This document shows, in pieces, positions 1-8,260 of a stretch of 20,756 nt of DNA. Where the stretch lies: contig CAKQWG010000046.1 of assembly GCA_934278005.1 (NCBI GenBank), forward strand, positions 1 to 20,756, given 5' to 3'. The notes beneath the pieces were generated by a model. The model worked only from the letters and a program-made list of their open reading frames with translations, was not told the origin of the DNA and made no database searches. Positions within the stretch are counted from its first letter, which is position 1; each line of letters starts with the position of its first letter. Made by a program: the position numbers and the translations under genes. This DNA is from an uncultured Pirellulaceae bacterium. Lineage in GTDB: Bacteria; Planctomycetota; Planctomycetia; Pirellulales; Pirellulaceae.

Positions 1-138
1 CGGCTGAGTACGAGTACCGCCTACGGCTGAGTACGAGTACCGCCTACGGCTGAGTACGAGTACCGCCTGCGGCTGAGTACGAGTACCGCCTGCGGCTGAG
101 TACGAGTACCGCCTACGGTTGAGGACGAGTACATCTTA
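1..138. repeat. 23-bp tandem repeat array (5 copies plus 1 degenerate), cut by window edge
   Basis: Five head-to-tail 23-bp units begin at 1, 24, 47, 70 and 93, each starting CGGCTGAGTACGAGTACC. They differ only at the last base (A or G). A sixth, diverged unit starts at 116 and the array then fades out. There are no spacers, so this is not a CRISPR array. Each unit contains GAGTAC twice in a row, and CCG/CGG arms across unit junctions allow small folds. The array lies about 40 bp beyond the manA stop and probably continues to the left of the window. I see no coding frame in it, since 23 is not a multiple of three. Confidence 0.97.
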
Positions 139-176
139 CTCGCCGCTCAATGCACCGCATCTAGACCCCCTGCGTT

Positions 177-1211
177 TTACGGCGCGTACATATCGAGCAG
201 CGTTGAATCGGGTTCGAGTAACACGCTCACCGCCGGCATCGTGGCCGGCAGCAGCAGCGACTGGCCAGCGTCCAGTCGTTCTGTCTGAGTAGCTGCGCCG
301 CTGGCGACTGCATCATCCCAAGCAATTGTGGCCGTCCCTGAAGGAACTGTCAGCAGATGGCAGCGACCGTCCCCTCCCAGCGGCAGCGACGTTGATGCCG
401 CTGCACCTGATTGTAGTCGATCGAGTACGAATTTATCACATTCGACCAGGCGCTGGTGGACTACAACGCCGCCGGAATCTCGCAAGCTGTGGGGACTTTG
501 TAAATCTCTGGGTCCACTTGAAAAATCGATGACTTCCAGCGACTGCTCGACATGCAATTCGCGAGGTTGTCCCTGGGCGTCTACTCGATTCCAGTCGAAC
601 AACCGAAACGTGGTATTGGAAGCCTGCTGAATCTCCGCCACCAACAATCCGGCGCCCAGCGCGTGCACGGTGCCGGCGGGGATGAAGACACAGTCACCGG
701 ACTGGGGGTAAATAGCGTGCAGGCACTGTTCCACCGCGCCCTCGGCCAGCGCAGCCCGCAGATCGCTGGCAGTGACGCCGGCTCGCAGTCCCGCGTAGAG
801 CACTGCCTCGGGCTCAGCAGCGATAATATACCAAGCTTCCGTCTTGCCCAGATCGGGCGATTGCATGCGGCTGGCGTACGCGTCATCAGGATGTACTTGG
901 ACGCTCAGCACGCGCTGGCAATCCAGATACTTCAGCAGCAGCGGCAACGCGCGGCCAGCAGCTGCCTGATCTGGAGCATCTGCGCCGTGCAGCCACGCTG
1001 GGTGGGTTTGGGAGAGCTGGCGCAGCGTGGTTCCCGCCAGCGGGCCGTTGAGAATCTGGCTGGAATGTTCAGCGTGATCGACGATCTCCCAACTCTCTGC
1101 CCATACACCCTGCGTAGGTAGCTCCTTCCCCAAGACGGTCTGCAACTTGCGTCCGCCCCACAAGTAATCGCGAAAAAAAGGAGCCAGACGCAGCGGGTAA
1201 GGAATGAGCAC
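177..1211 (-). CDS. manA: mannose-6-phosphate isomerase, class I (short type)
   Basis: Zinc enzyme interconverting mannose 6-phosphate and fructose 6-phosphate in the cytoplasm, feeding mannose catabolism or GDP-mannose synthesis. At 344 residues it resembles the short ManA type of Bacillus rather than the longer E. coli form. Visible motifs are FRDYLWGGRKL near the N-terminus, QVHPDD (residues 105-110), GKTEAWY (122-128) and IPAGTVHALG (177-186). The expected zinc ligands are Gln105, His107, Glu125 and His183. The C-terminal 100 residues form the usual second cupin-like half. The start is GTG at 1211; an in-frame TAG lies four codons upstream and no ATG fits better. No clear SD precedes it. 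It is divergent from tatC, separated by 122 bp. The family call is firm; the physiological role (sugar use versus polysaccharide supply) is not shown here. Confidence 0.92.
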   Translation of the reverse strand: MLIPYPLRLAPFFRDYLWGGRKLQTVLGKELPTQGVWAESWEIVDHAEHSSQILNGPLAGTTLRQLSQTHPAWLHGADAPDQAAAGRALPLLLKYLDCQRVLSVQVHPDDAYASRMQSPDLGKTEAWYIIAAEPEAVLYAGLRAGVTASDLRAALAEGAVEQCLHAIYPQSGDCVFIPAGTVHALGAGLLVAEIQQASNTTFRLFDWNRVDAQGQPRELHVEQSLEVIDFSSGPRDLQSPHSLRDSGGVVVHQRLVECDKFVLDRLQSGAAASTSLPLGGDGRCHLLTVPSGTATIAWDDAVASGAATQTERLDAGQSLLLPATMPAVSVLLEPDSTLLDMYAP

Positions 1212-1333
1212 AAGAATTGCCTATGATGGAAAGGAGATAAAGGACCGTTGGCCGACCTGCCTAAAATTGGATCTGAGATTAGACTATACCATTGCTCAAC
1301 TTCTGAAAACTAACCTACCTGGAATGCTTTGGC
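1212..1333. promoter_or_regulatory. divergent manA/tatC intergenic region with candidate minus-strand -10
   Basis: This 122-bp gap must hold the promoters of both divergent genes. The minus strand has TATAGT (plus coordinates 1283-1288), one base from the -10 consensus and oriented toward manA, but no convincing -35 lies at the right distance. Toward tatC nothing clear is seen. An AAGGAG-like stretch at 1228-1236 on the plus strand has no start codon at suitable spacing. A short out-of-frame ATG at 1324 overlaps the tatC start. Assignment is tentative. Confidence 0.25.
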
Positions 1334-2437
1334 ATGCTCAAGAAGCAACCTGCGGATGATCTGTTTGAAAAAAGTTCGATGTCCTTTGGCGAGCACCTCG
1401 AAGAGCTCCGCAAGGCGCTTACCAAGGCGTTCATCTGGTTGGGCCTAGGGGCGATGGTCGGGCTGTTTTTAGCCGAAGACATCGTCAAATACATTCAGCG
1501 CCCGCTGAGGTTGGCCATCGCCGATTTCTATGTGGCCCAGGCTAAGAACGAGTATCGACAAGCCAACGGCACAGAGCCCTCCGATGCATTGGCGCGGTGG
1601 ATCACCACCAACGAAATTATGCCCGAGCGAGTTTTCGTCGATCCGCAGTCGTTCCAAGAACTCCCCAGCAACTCTCCGCTACCGAGCAAACCCACCGATG
1701 CCGAACAGGGTGCAGCCATAGTCGACGAGTCGACAAACTCGGCTGATCAGTGGGATGAAGCCATCGACCGACCCAGCGCTTGGGCCGGAGTCGATTTAGC
1801 TAAACTGCAGCGCCTGCGGCCTTTCTTGCTATACCGCCCCATTCCCAACAAGCTCGTAGCCCTGACCATCACCGAAGGATTTATGATTTGGCTCAAAGCG
1901 GGCCTAGTCGCTGGAGTGGTCATCGGCAGCCCGGGAATCTTTTGGCATATCTGGCAATTTTTAGCCGCCGGGCTGTATCCCCATGAGCGGCGCTACGTTT
2001 TTTGGTATTTGCCGCTGAGTCTATTTCTCTTTCTGGCTGGGGTTGGGCTCGCCTTTTTTGTCATTTTCAGATTGGTCCTAGGCTTCTTGATGACCTACAC
2101 CTCCGGACTGAACGTCGAATTCACGCCGCGGCTGAGTGAGTTCATGTCGTTTGCGTTGATGATGCCGCTGGGTTTCGGAATCGCCTTCCAGCTTCCGATC
2201 TTGATGCTCGGACTGCATCGCTTTGGCGTGATATCCGGCAGCACGTTCACTGCGCAGTGGCGGATAGCCGTGTTGGTGATCGCCTTCCTAGCCATGATTT
2301 TAACTCCGGCAGATATTTACAGCATGCTGGGTTTGTTCATTCCATTAGTCGGGCTGTATTTCTTGGGTATATTACTTTGTAAGTACATGCCTCAGGGCGC
2401 TGGCATTGGCAGCCCAGCCATCGACCCGCGTGGTTAG
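1334..2437 (+). CDS. tatC: Sec-independent (twin-arginine) protein translocase subunit TatC, with large loop insertion
   Basis: Polytopic inner-membrane receptor for twin-arginine signal peptides. The TatC signature SFGEHLEELRKAL is at residues 17-29, the LYPHERR motif (Glu218, counterpart of E. coli Glu103) at 214-220, and LTPADIYS (Asp327) at 323-330. Six hydrophobic helices are visible. E. coli Glu170 corresponds to Gln286 in FGIAFQLP, a substitution I recall as common in the family. At 367 residues it is over 100 longer than usual. The excess sits between helix 1 and helix 2 (about 62-176), in the first periplasmic loop, and is polar and acidic with several Pro/Ser stretches. The ATG at 1334 gives a normal N-terminus; Met16 is an alternative. 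No tatA/tatB is adjacent. The DUF1501 protein in this window has a Tat motif and is a likely substrate. Confidence 0.97.
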   Translation: MLKKQPADDLFEKSSMSFGEHLEELRKALTKAFIWLGLGAMVGLFLAEDIVKYIQRPLRLAIADFYVAQAKNEYRQANGTEPSDALARWITTNEIMPERVFVDPQSFQELPSNSPLPSKPTDAEQGAAIVDESTNSADQWDEAIDRPSAWAGVDLAKLQRLRPFLLYRPIPNKLVALTITEGFMIWLKAGLVAGVVIGSPGIFWHIWQFLAAGLYPHERRYVFWYLPLSLFLFLAGVGLAFFVIFRLVLGFLMTYTSGLNVEFTPRLSEFMSFALMMPLGFGIAFQLPILMLGLHRFGVISGSTFTAQWRIAVLVIAFLAMILTPADIYSMLGLFIPLVGLYFLGILLCKYMPQGAGIGSPAIDPRG

Positions 2438-2458
2438 GGCCTTCGGCTTGGCTTTAGC

Positions 2459-2554
2459 CCTGAGTGCAGCTAGCCCTGAGCGCAGCTAGCGGTGAGCGCA
2501 GCTAGCGGTGAGCGCAGCTAGCCCTGAGCGCAGCTAGTGGTTAGTGCAGCTAGC
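2459..2554. repeat. 16-bp tandem repeat array (6 copies)
   Basis: Six contiguous 16-bp units start at 2459, 2475, 2491, 2507, 2523 and 2539, with consensus (CC or GG)TGAGCGCAGCTAGC and few mismatches. Every unit except one ends in the palindrome GCTAGC, so any two units can pair as arms of a hairpin in RNA or single-stranded DNA. The array begins 22 bp after the tatC stop. It has no spacers and no conserved reading frame. A possible GTG start for the next gene lies inside the last unit but is unlikely to be used. Confidence 0.97.
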
Positions 2555-2575
2555 CCAGCGGGCGGCATATCCCTG

Positions 2576-2595
2576 CCGGTGGCGCAAGCCACCGG
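2576..2595. repeat. perfect 8-bp-stem palindrome with GCAA loop (REP-like element candidate)
   Basis: Arms CCGGTGGC (2576-2583) and GCCACCGG (2588-2595) flank a GCAA tetraloop, a GNRA-type loop that makes a very stable RNA hairpin. It sits between the 16-bp array and the start codon at 2634, so it would lie in the 5' leader of the 996-residue gene or the 3' trailer of tatC. No poly-T follows, so it is not a standard intrinsic terminator. Its form resembles dispersed REP-type palindromes, but I found no second copy in this window, so that label is inference. Confidence 0.7.
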
Positions 2596-2633
2596 ACTAC
2601 GCGCTTAACTTCCATTTACTACGGCAATCCACG

Positions 2634-5624
2634 ATGGTACGGCTTAGATCCAATCGTTGGTATGCGGCCGATGGCCAGCGCAGTCGTCAGCGAGTTGCAG
2701 CAGTGAATTCCTCTGGCACTCGCCGCGTGCTCTCACTGTGCATCTTGCTGGCCTTGGTGATGCTGCTCATGCAGCGCGCTTCCGATCCGCGACATGTACG
2801 CAATGCGTTCGAATCTCTAGGCGTACCGCTCGAGCCACGTGCACAGCAAATGGACGGCGAGGTGGAACGACCCAGCGGCCCGGCCATAGAGCACCAGCCC
2901 AGCGGTGGCACAGCGGTCCGGCCCAGCGCAGACGCTCAACCCTCAAGCCATTGGCAAGCCCTGTGCGCTGATGTTATTCCGCGCATCCTGGACAGCCTGA
3001 CAGCGGCTCAGCAGCGCAGTCTGGCCGAGTTCTGGTTTGGGAGATTCACCGCGCACACCGACCCAGACTCAACCACTGACCAAGACTCAACCACTGACCC
3101 AAAGTCAACAAACGCTCCTTCTGGAGATCTCCAGTCCAGCCAAGATGCTACCGCACTATCGCAACAGAGCCTGGACGATTTAGCCAAACCGTGGGTAGAG
3201 CAGGGGAGCGTGGTGATCGCTACGCTCTCCGAGCAGACGCGGCAGTCGAGTCTGAGCGGCGAGGGCAAAGAAGAGTGGTTGCAACAGTTGCAAGAGTTCT
3301 CTAGTCAATGGCACACATTGTGTACGACTAGCGCCTCGGAGCGGTTGCCCAGCACGGTCAGCTGGGAACTGCAACACGCACTCACTTCACTCCTCGACCA
3401 GCGGCTGCTCGACGAACTGCGCGACGCGGCCCCGTGGACGCAGAGCGAATCGCTGGCATTCTGGCGATTGCTGCAACGCACCACGGCCGAGCGCACAGCC
3501 AGTTCATCCAGCTCCAGTGGGGCGCCACTGGTTAACATGCTCCAGCTTGATGCCGAGGCACGAGCCCTGCGGGGTAGCGCGGTGCGGTTCCGAGGAGGCG
3601 TGCGACGCGTCGAACGAGTGGATCGGTCGTACGCTCCGCTGCACATGCAGGCGGGCTATTGGGTACTGTGGTTACGCGGCGAAGACGACGCGCCTCAACC
3701 CGTGGCCGTTTACACTACTGACTCTTTGGCTGCCGAGCTGGTAGCGCAGATTGACGACCGAGATGCCGACTATCCGCACGTTGAAGTGCAGGGCATCTTC
3801 GGAAAACGCGTGGCCTACGCGTCGCCGGCTGGCTTGCAAGTGGGCCCCGCGCTATTCGCCTCGCGTTTGGTTACGCTGCGCAGTGCAACACCCGCGCTGG
3901 CGAATGTGCCACCGCGGGTACTGGCGAATCAGTTTGGCTTGGCAGTAGCAGCAGCGTGCGTCTTAGCCGCAGTGATCGTGCTGCCGATTCTTTGGCGAAA
4001 CGGTCGTCAGGGCACTGGCCGCACCGGCCGGCCATGGTGGCTGCTGTTGCTAACCACCGCAATCGCCCCGGCTTCGATAGCGGCTCAGCCGCGTTTGGCC
4101 AGCGCCCAAATCCCGGCTGCCACAGTGCAAGCGGCTCAAGCGACGCTCCCCTGGGCCGCAGCTGAAACAGAACCACTGCGAGAGTTTTTGCAAGCCGCGG
4201 AGGTGACGCCGCTGAGCCACGAGACCGCCGACAATGTGAGAGCAGCGCTGCGAGATCGCTCGCTGGACTTTCCCGACGCACTTCTGAAAGCCATCTACGC
4301 GATTCGGCGAGTCGGTTGGGTAGATCACGCTCACACGCCGCAGCCAATCGACCTGGGAGGTGGCTTAGCCCTGCGCAGCCAGACACTATCGGGATGGGTC
4401 CGCGCCGCCACACCGGTCGCGCTGAGTGAGGCGCAGCGAGCTTGGTTTCAGACCGGAGAGCAAACGCAGTTGTATCAAATAGAGCTGCAGATATCCCGTC
4501 TGACTCCGGACAGCCAGACAGCTACCGACAGCCAGACAGCTACCGACAGCCAGGCAGGCCCAGCCAGTGAACTGTTGACGATCTACTGTGAGCGCGTGCC
4601 GCAGAGGTGGCTCTCGACAGCGCAGCTTCGACAGCCGGCCCAATTTGCAGCACTGGCCCTCGTAGAGCTCGACGCACTCGGCAAACCGGCGATATGTGCT
4701 CTGGCAGCCGCTCCGCAGTGGGTCTTACCTGGCGACATACCGGCTGCGGAATTGTCCAAGCTCCTGGCACCTCCGCTGCCGCCTTACCTGCTGCAGCTCG
4801 GCCAGCTCGGCTGGGACTTGTCTTACTTAGACACGATTGCTGAGCGCAGTCAACAGCCACTGTCGCGGGCTGAGGCACCCGCCTTCTATTCTATGCTGGC
4901 ACTGGCGCGAGCCGCCGCGACGGCTCCCCCTGACCGACTTGATAACGAGCAACTTGAAAACGAGCAACTTAATAAAGACCAACTTAATGAAGACACAGCG
5001 CAGGCGGACGGCAGCCAGGCTGCAGCCCAGGCCATGCAGTTGTTGGCGAATGCTCGGGAGAGTGTTGGCAAGCCACTTCGATGGCACGTGCGGATCGTCT
5101 CGGGCACTTTAGTACGCGTTGCCCAGGCCGATGATCAGCGGCAATTGGGAGGATCGGCCTACATTCAGTACGACGGCTTCGTCGACATCGGCACGCATCG
5201 CATTCGATTCCAACCCATGGAGTCGCTTTCCGATACTGGCCAGAGGGCATCTGCGGCTCCACCGCTGGAATTTTCTGGAGAATATCCAGTGACGATTGTT
5301 GCTCCTCAAGGCGCTGCGTGGGAACTGGGCGAAGCCCCTGTGGCTGGCCAAGAAAGCTGGGCTGTTGGCCAGTACGCGATGGTGCAGGGGAGATTCTACC
5401 GCCTGTGGTCGTATCAGTCGGAGTTGGTCAAGACTCGCTCGGCCCAGGCCAGGCAAATCGCTCCACTGATAGTGGCCGCTCAGCTCACTCCTACTTTGCC
5501 GCCGAAACGCAGTGCGCCCGTCAACGTGGGTTGGTTTGGCTGGGCCATGTCTGCCGCCATGATCGCGATCCTCGCTGCAATGTTGTGGTCGGCAACACGC
5601 AAGAAACGCTCTCTCCCGGCTTGA
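2634..5624 (+). CDS. large membrane-anchored protein of unknown function with three similar beta-rich modules
   Basis: I do not recognise a named family for this 996-residue protein. Residues 32-46 form an N-terminal membrane anchor. Hydrophobic segments follow at about 435-453 and 469-484, the second ending like a signal-peptide cleavage region, and a C-terminal anchor lies at about 966-984 followed by Arg/Lys. Three stretches look like divergent copies of one module: about 311-416, 578-700 and 811-952. In copies one and three the order is a strand-rich start (LRGSAVRFRG / VGKPLRWHVR), a Tyr-rich strand, then a closing GIFGKRVAY / GRFYRLWSY followed by PALFASRLV / PLIVAAQLT. An OB-like fold is possible. 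Low-complexity linkers at 143-160, 626-640 and 770-787 are encoded by in-frame minisatellites. The ATG at 2634 is preferred; a GTG at 2544 would put tandem-repeat DNA in the coding sequence. No SD is visible. It is probably planctomycete-specific. Confidence 0.88.
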   Translation: MVRLRSNRWYAADGQRSRQRVAAVNSSGTRRVLSLCILLALVMLLMQRASDPRHVRNAFESLGVPLEPRAQQMDGEVERPSGPAIEHQPSGGTAVRPSADAQPSSHWQALCADVIPRILDSLTAAQQRSLAEFWFGRFTAHTDPDSTTDQDSTTDPKSTNAPSGDLQSSQDATALSQQSLDDLAKPWVEQGSVVIATLSEQTRQSSLSGEGKEEWLQQLQEFSSQWHTLCTTSASERLPSTVSWELQHALTSLLDQRLLDELRDAAPWTQSESLAFWRLLQRTTAERTASSSSSSGAPLVNMLQLDAEARALRGSAVRFRGGVRRVERVDRSYAPLHMQAGYWVLWLRGEDDAPQPVAVYTTDSLAAELVAQIDDRDADYPHVEVQGIFGKRVAYASPAGLQVGPALFASRLVTLRSATPALANVPPRVLANQFGLAVAAACVLAAVIVLPILWRNGRQGTGRTGRPWWLLLLTTAIAPASIAAQPRLASAQIPAATVQAAQATLPWAAAETEPLREFLQAAEVTPLSHETADNVRAALRDRSLDFPDALLKAIYAIRRVGWVDHAHTPQPIDLGGGLALRSQTLSGWVRAATPVALSEAQRAWFQTGEQTQLYQIELQISRLTPDSQTATDSQTATDSQAGPASELLTIYCERVPQRWLSTAQLRQPAQFAALALVELDALGKPAICALAAAPQWVLPGDIPAAELSKLLAPPLPPYLLQLGQLGWDLSYLDTIAERSQQPLSRAEAPAFYSMLALARAAATAPPDRLDNEQLENEQLNKDQLNEDTAQADGSQAAAQAMQLLANARESVGKPLRWHVRIVSGTLVRVAQADDQRQLGGSAYIQYDGFVDIGTHRIRFQPMESLSDTGQRASAAPPLEFSGEYPVTIVAPQGAAWELGEAPVAGQESWAVGQYAMVQGRFYRLWSYQSELVKTRSAQARQIAPLIVAAQLTPTLPPKRSAPVNVGWFGWAMSAAMIAILAAMLWSATRKKRSLPA
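3060..3113 (+). repeat. in-frame 18-bp minisatellite (3 units) inside the 996-residue gene
   Basis: Units at 3060, 3078 and 3096 encode DPDSTT, DQDSTT and DPKSTN. The 18-bp period keeps the reading frame, so copy-number change would only lengthen or shorten a polar linker. Confidence 0.9.
4509..4556 (+). repeat. in-frame 18-bp minisatellite (2 units plus partial third)
   Basis: Two identical units of GACAGCCAGACAGCTACC at 4509 and 4527, and a partial third from 4545, encode repeated DSQTAT within the second module of the 996-residue protein. The two full copies show no mismatches, which points to recent duplication. Confidence 0.92.
4941..4985 (+). repeat. in-frame 15-bp minisatellite (3 units) inside the 996-residue gene
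   Basis: Units at 4941, 4956 and 4971 encode DNEQL, ENEQL and NKDQL, an acidic polar linker just before the third module. The period again preserves frame. Confidence 0.88.
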
Positions 5625-6632
<1,008 letters not shown>

Positions 6633-6645
6633 CGCAAACATGCTT

Positions 6646-6723
6646 GGCGCTTCGTGCGCCGGCCAGAATATTTAGCACACATGCTCACTAGGCATGCGTC
6701 CATCGGCCAGGGTTCCCCTGGCC
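6646..6723 (+). terminator. cluster of three hairpins downstream of mdh (likely transcript end)
   Basis: Hairpin 1 is GGCGC / TTCGT / GCGCC at 6646-6660, starting 14 nt after the mdh stop. Hairpin 2 is CATGC / 7-nt loop / GCATG at 6680-6696. Hairpin 3 is the strongest: GGCCAGGG (6705-6712), loop TTC, CCCTGGCC (6716-6723), a perfect 8-bp stem. None is followed by a T-run, so they are not textbook intrinsic terminators. They may stop the polymerase without a U-tract or protect the mdh mRNA 3' end. Confidence 0.45.
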
Positions 6724-6851
6724 ATTGCTAGACGACCGAGCGTCAGTACTAAATGTCCTTATCAATTTTACCTACCGAACTGCCCTGCCAAATCTCCTCG
6801 CATACGCGTCTGGTTACTATACTCCAGTAGATATTCAGTAGATGGCTTGCA

Positions 6852-6887
6852 CACTGTGCTAGCTGGCAAACGCAATGCTAGCACGTG
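6852..6887. repeat. long hairpin, 11-bp stem with one bulge
   Basis: Arms GTGCTAGC (6856-6863) and GCTAGCAC (6877-6884) pair perfectly around a 13-nt loop. Past a bulged T at 6855, CAC (6852-6854) also pairs with GTG (6885-6887). The arms share the GCTAGC core seen in the 16-bp array near tatC. An A-run (6888-6891) follows on the plus strand, which is a T-run just before the hairpin on the minus strand, so it does not read as a terminator in either direction. It could be a small structured RNA, a dispersed element or a regulatory site. Confidence 0.6.
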
Positions 6888-7094
6888 AAAAGGTTATTGT
6901 CTGAAGCTAGAGATGTCCCATTTCGAGATCCTTGGACGAAGTCCGGACGCTGACGTTGACTTGTGAGCCTCAGACGAATAAAAACCATGTCAGAGAGTTG
7001 AGGCAAAGCGATTCGATTCGCGGAAGTTTTGCGTGCTCTACGCGACTCATCAAAAAAACTTCTCCTTCATTCCACCCTTTACGATTGGCGTCCC

Positions 7095-7880
7095 ATGCGA
7101 AACCGTCTCCCAAGCTTTTCGGAGCTAACTGGTCGATTCGAAAAATTGCATGATACCAGCCCCCAGGCGGGCGAGCTTTCCGATGCCCCCGAACACGCTT
7201 ATCTAGAACAACAGGTGTGTCTGTTTGGTCCCGAACGTTACGAACCACGCTACGACTATCCACTGATCGTGTGGTTGCACAGTTGCAACAGTTCTGAGCG
7301 CGAGCTCGAGCAATTGATGCCGGAGCTGAGCTTACAAAACTACGTTGGCTGCGCTCCACGCGCCACCACTGCCTGCGATCCGCAGGGGCACCGCTTCCGC
7401 TGGGGTCGCTCTGCCGCCGCCACCGCCATCGCCGAAGAGTTGGTGTTTGGATCGATTGAAACGGCCTGCTCCCAATTCTCCATCGATCGCAAAAAGATTT
7501 TCTTAGCCGGTTTTGGCAGTGGTGCCAGCACGGCTTGGCAAGTAGCTCTGCGATATCCCAAGCGCTTCGCAGGGGTCGTCTCCATTTGTGGTGAATTCCC
7601 GACGCAACATCAGGCGCTATGCAATCTTGCCCAGGCACGCGAGTTGCCTGCCCTGTGGATGGTCGGTAACGAATCACCGACCTGCGGCGTTCCTCACCTA
7701 TGCGACGCGTTGCCAGTAATGCATAGCGCGAGCCTGCAAGTGGCAATTCGCCAGTACCAATGCGGCGACGAATTGTTGAGCAATATGTTGCTCGACGCGA
7801 ATAGCTGGCTGATGGAACGCGTCACCAACCAAGCGGCAAACTTTGACAACTCTTGTGAAGAGAGCTTTTCCAAAAACTGA
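7095..7880 (+). CDS. alpha/beta hydrolase-fold protein, probably catalytically inactive
   Basis: A 261-residue protein related to phospholipase/carboxylesterase-like hydrolases. YPLIVWLHSC (55-64) matches the strand and oxyanion region, FLAGFGSGAS (136-145) the nucleophile elbow, and YPKRFAGVVSICGEFP (154-169) the strand after it. The elbow should read GxSxG but reads Gly139-Phe-Gly141-Ser-Gly143, so the nucleophile position is Gly. Near the end, where active relatives carry the catalytic His, the sequence is QYQCGDEL with Asp225. Two triad positions therefore appear lost, and a binding or structural role is more likely than hydrolysis. No signal peptide is seen, so it is probably cytoplasmic. 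The ATG at 7095 is chosen; an upstream in-frame TTG at 7029 gives a non-conserved extension and lacks an SD. It stands alone between two long gaps. Confidence 0.78.
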   Translation: MRNRLPSFSELTGRFEKLHDTSPQAGELSDAPEHAYLEQQVCLFGPERYEPRYDYPLIVWLHSCNSSERELEQLMPELSLQNYVGCAPRATTACDPQGHRFRWGRSAAATAIAEELVFGSIETACSQFSIDRKKIFLAGFGSGASTAWQVALRYPKRFAGVVSICGEFPTQHQALCNLAQARELPALWMVGNESPTCGVPHLCDALPVMHSASLQVAIRQYQCGDELLSNMLLDANSWLMERVTNQAANFDNSCEESFSKN

Positions 7881-7896
7881 GCCAGCATAGTCGCCC

Positions 7897-7912
7897 AACC
7901 GCTTCGCCGGTT
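7897..7912 (+). terminator. weak terminator candidate after the hydrolase-fold gene
   Basis: Stem AACCG / CGGTT with the 6-nt loop CTTCGC starts 17 nt after the stop codon. There is no following T-run and the stem is only 5 bp, so this is suggestive only. Confidence 0.3.
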
Positions 7913-8204
7913 CGTTGCAATACTTCCGCTCGACGGAGCGATCGGGCGACGATAATTTCCCGCACGATGTTGAGCGCCGAGCCGCAGCAGATCACGCAAA
8001 TTCGCTCCTTCTCCCTCGCGCCAGCCCGATTAAATCTCCTCGACGCTCAGAGCTACCTACTTGGCCCCGGACAATCCATTCGTTAGATACTGCCTAATCG
8101 TTTCGCGCTACGGCTCTTTCTGTTACAGAACTGAACAACTGCTCGCGTGGGCTTGCATCGGCAGTGCGCGATGGCAGAGTTGAGCAGCAGCGGATTCGCC
8201 GTTG

Positions 8205-8223
8205 GCGTTGCGCATCGCAACGC
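8205..8223. repeat. perfect 8-bp hairpin in the gap upstream of the TPR gene
   Basis: GCGTTGCG (8205-8212) and CGCAACGC (8216-8223) are exact inverted copies around CAT. It lies about 190 bp before the TPR start codon. It could fold in a leader transcript or be a dyad operator. Confidence 0.6.
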
Positions 8224-8260
8224 GGACCTTGATCCGACTGATGCCCATCGCAGGTCTACC

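Larger units (their letters stand above)
6633..7094. other. 462-bp intergenic gap after mdh, rich in hairpins
   Basis: No plausible gene is seen on either strand. A possible short reading frame near 6694-6888 has no family resemblance and no SD. The gap holds four inverted repeats (described separately) packed in the first 255 bp, then AT-richer sequence leading to the next gene. I could not place a promoter with confidence. Confidence 0.7.

Noticed and set aside
1..138. CRISPR-like array
   Set aside because: Units are contiguous 23-mers with no spacers, and no cas genes are present.
552..1121. 189-codon plus-strand frame antisense to manA
   Set aside because: It lies fully over the well-supported manA gene, has no family resemblance and no SD; a frame shadow in GC-rich DNA.
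2544..2633. Upstream GTG start for the 996-residue gene
   Set aside because: It would place part of the 16-bp tandem array and the palindrome in coding sequence, giving a basic, non-signal-like N-terminus; ATG at 2634 directly precedes the membrane anchor.
6970..7746. 258-codon minus-strand frame opposite the hydrolase-fold gene
   Set aside because: Arg-rich, no recognisable motif, and overlaps a gene with clear alpha/beta hydrolase motifs.
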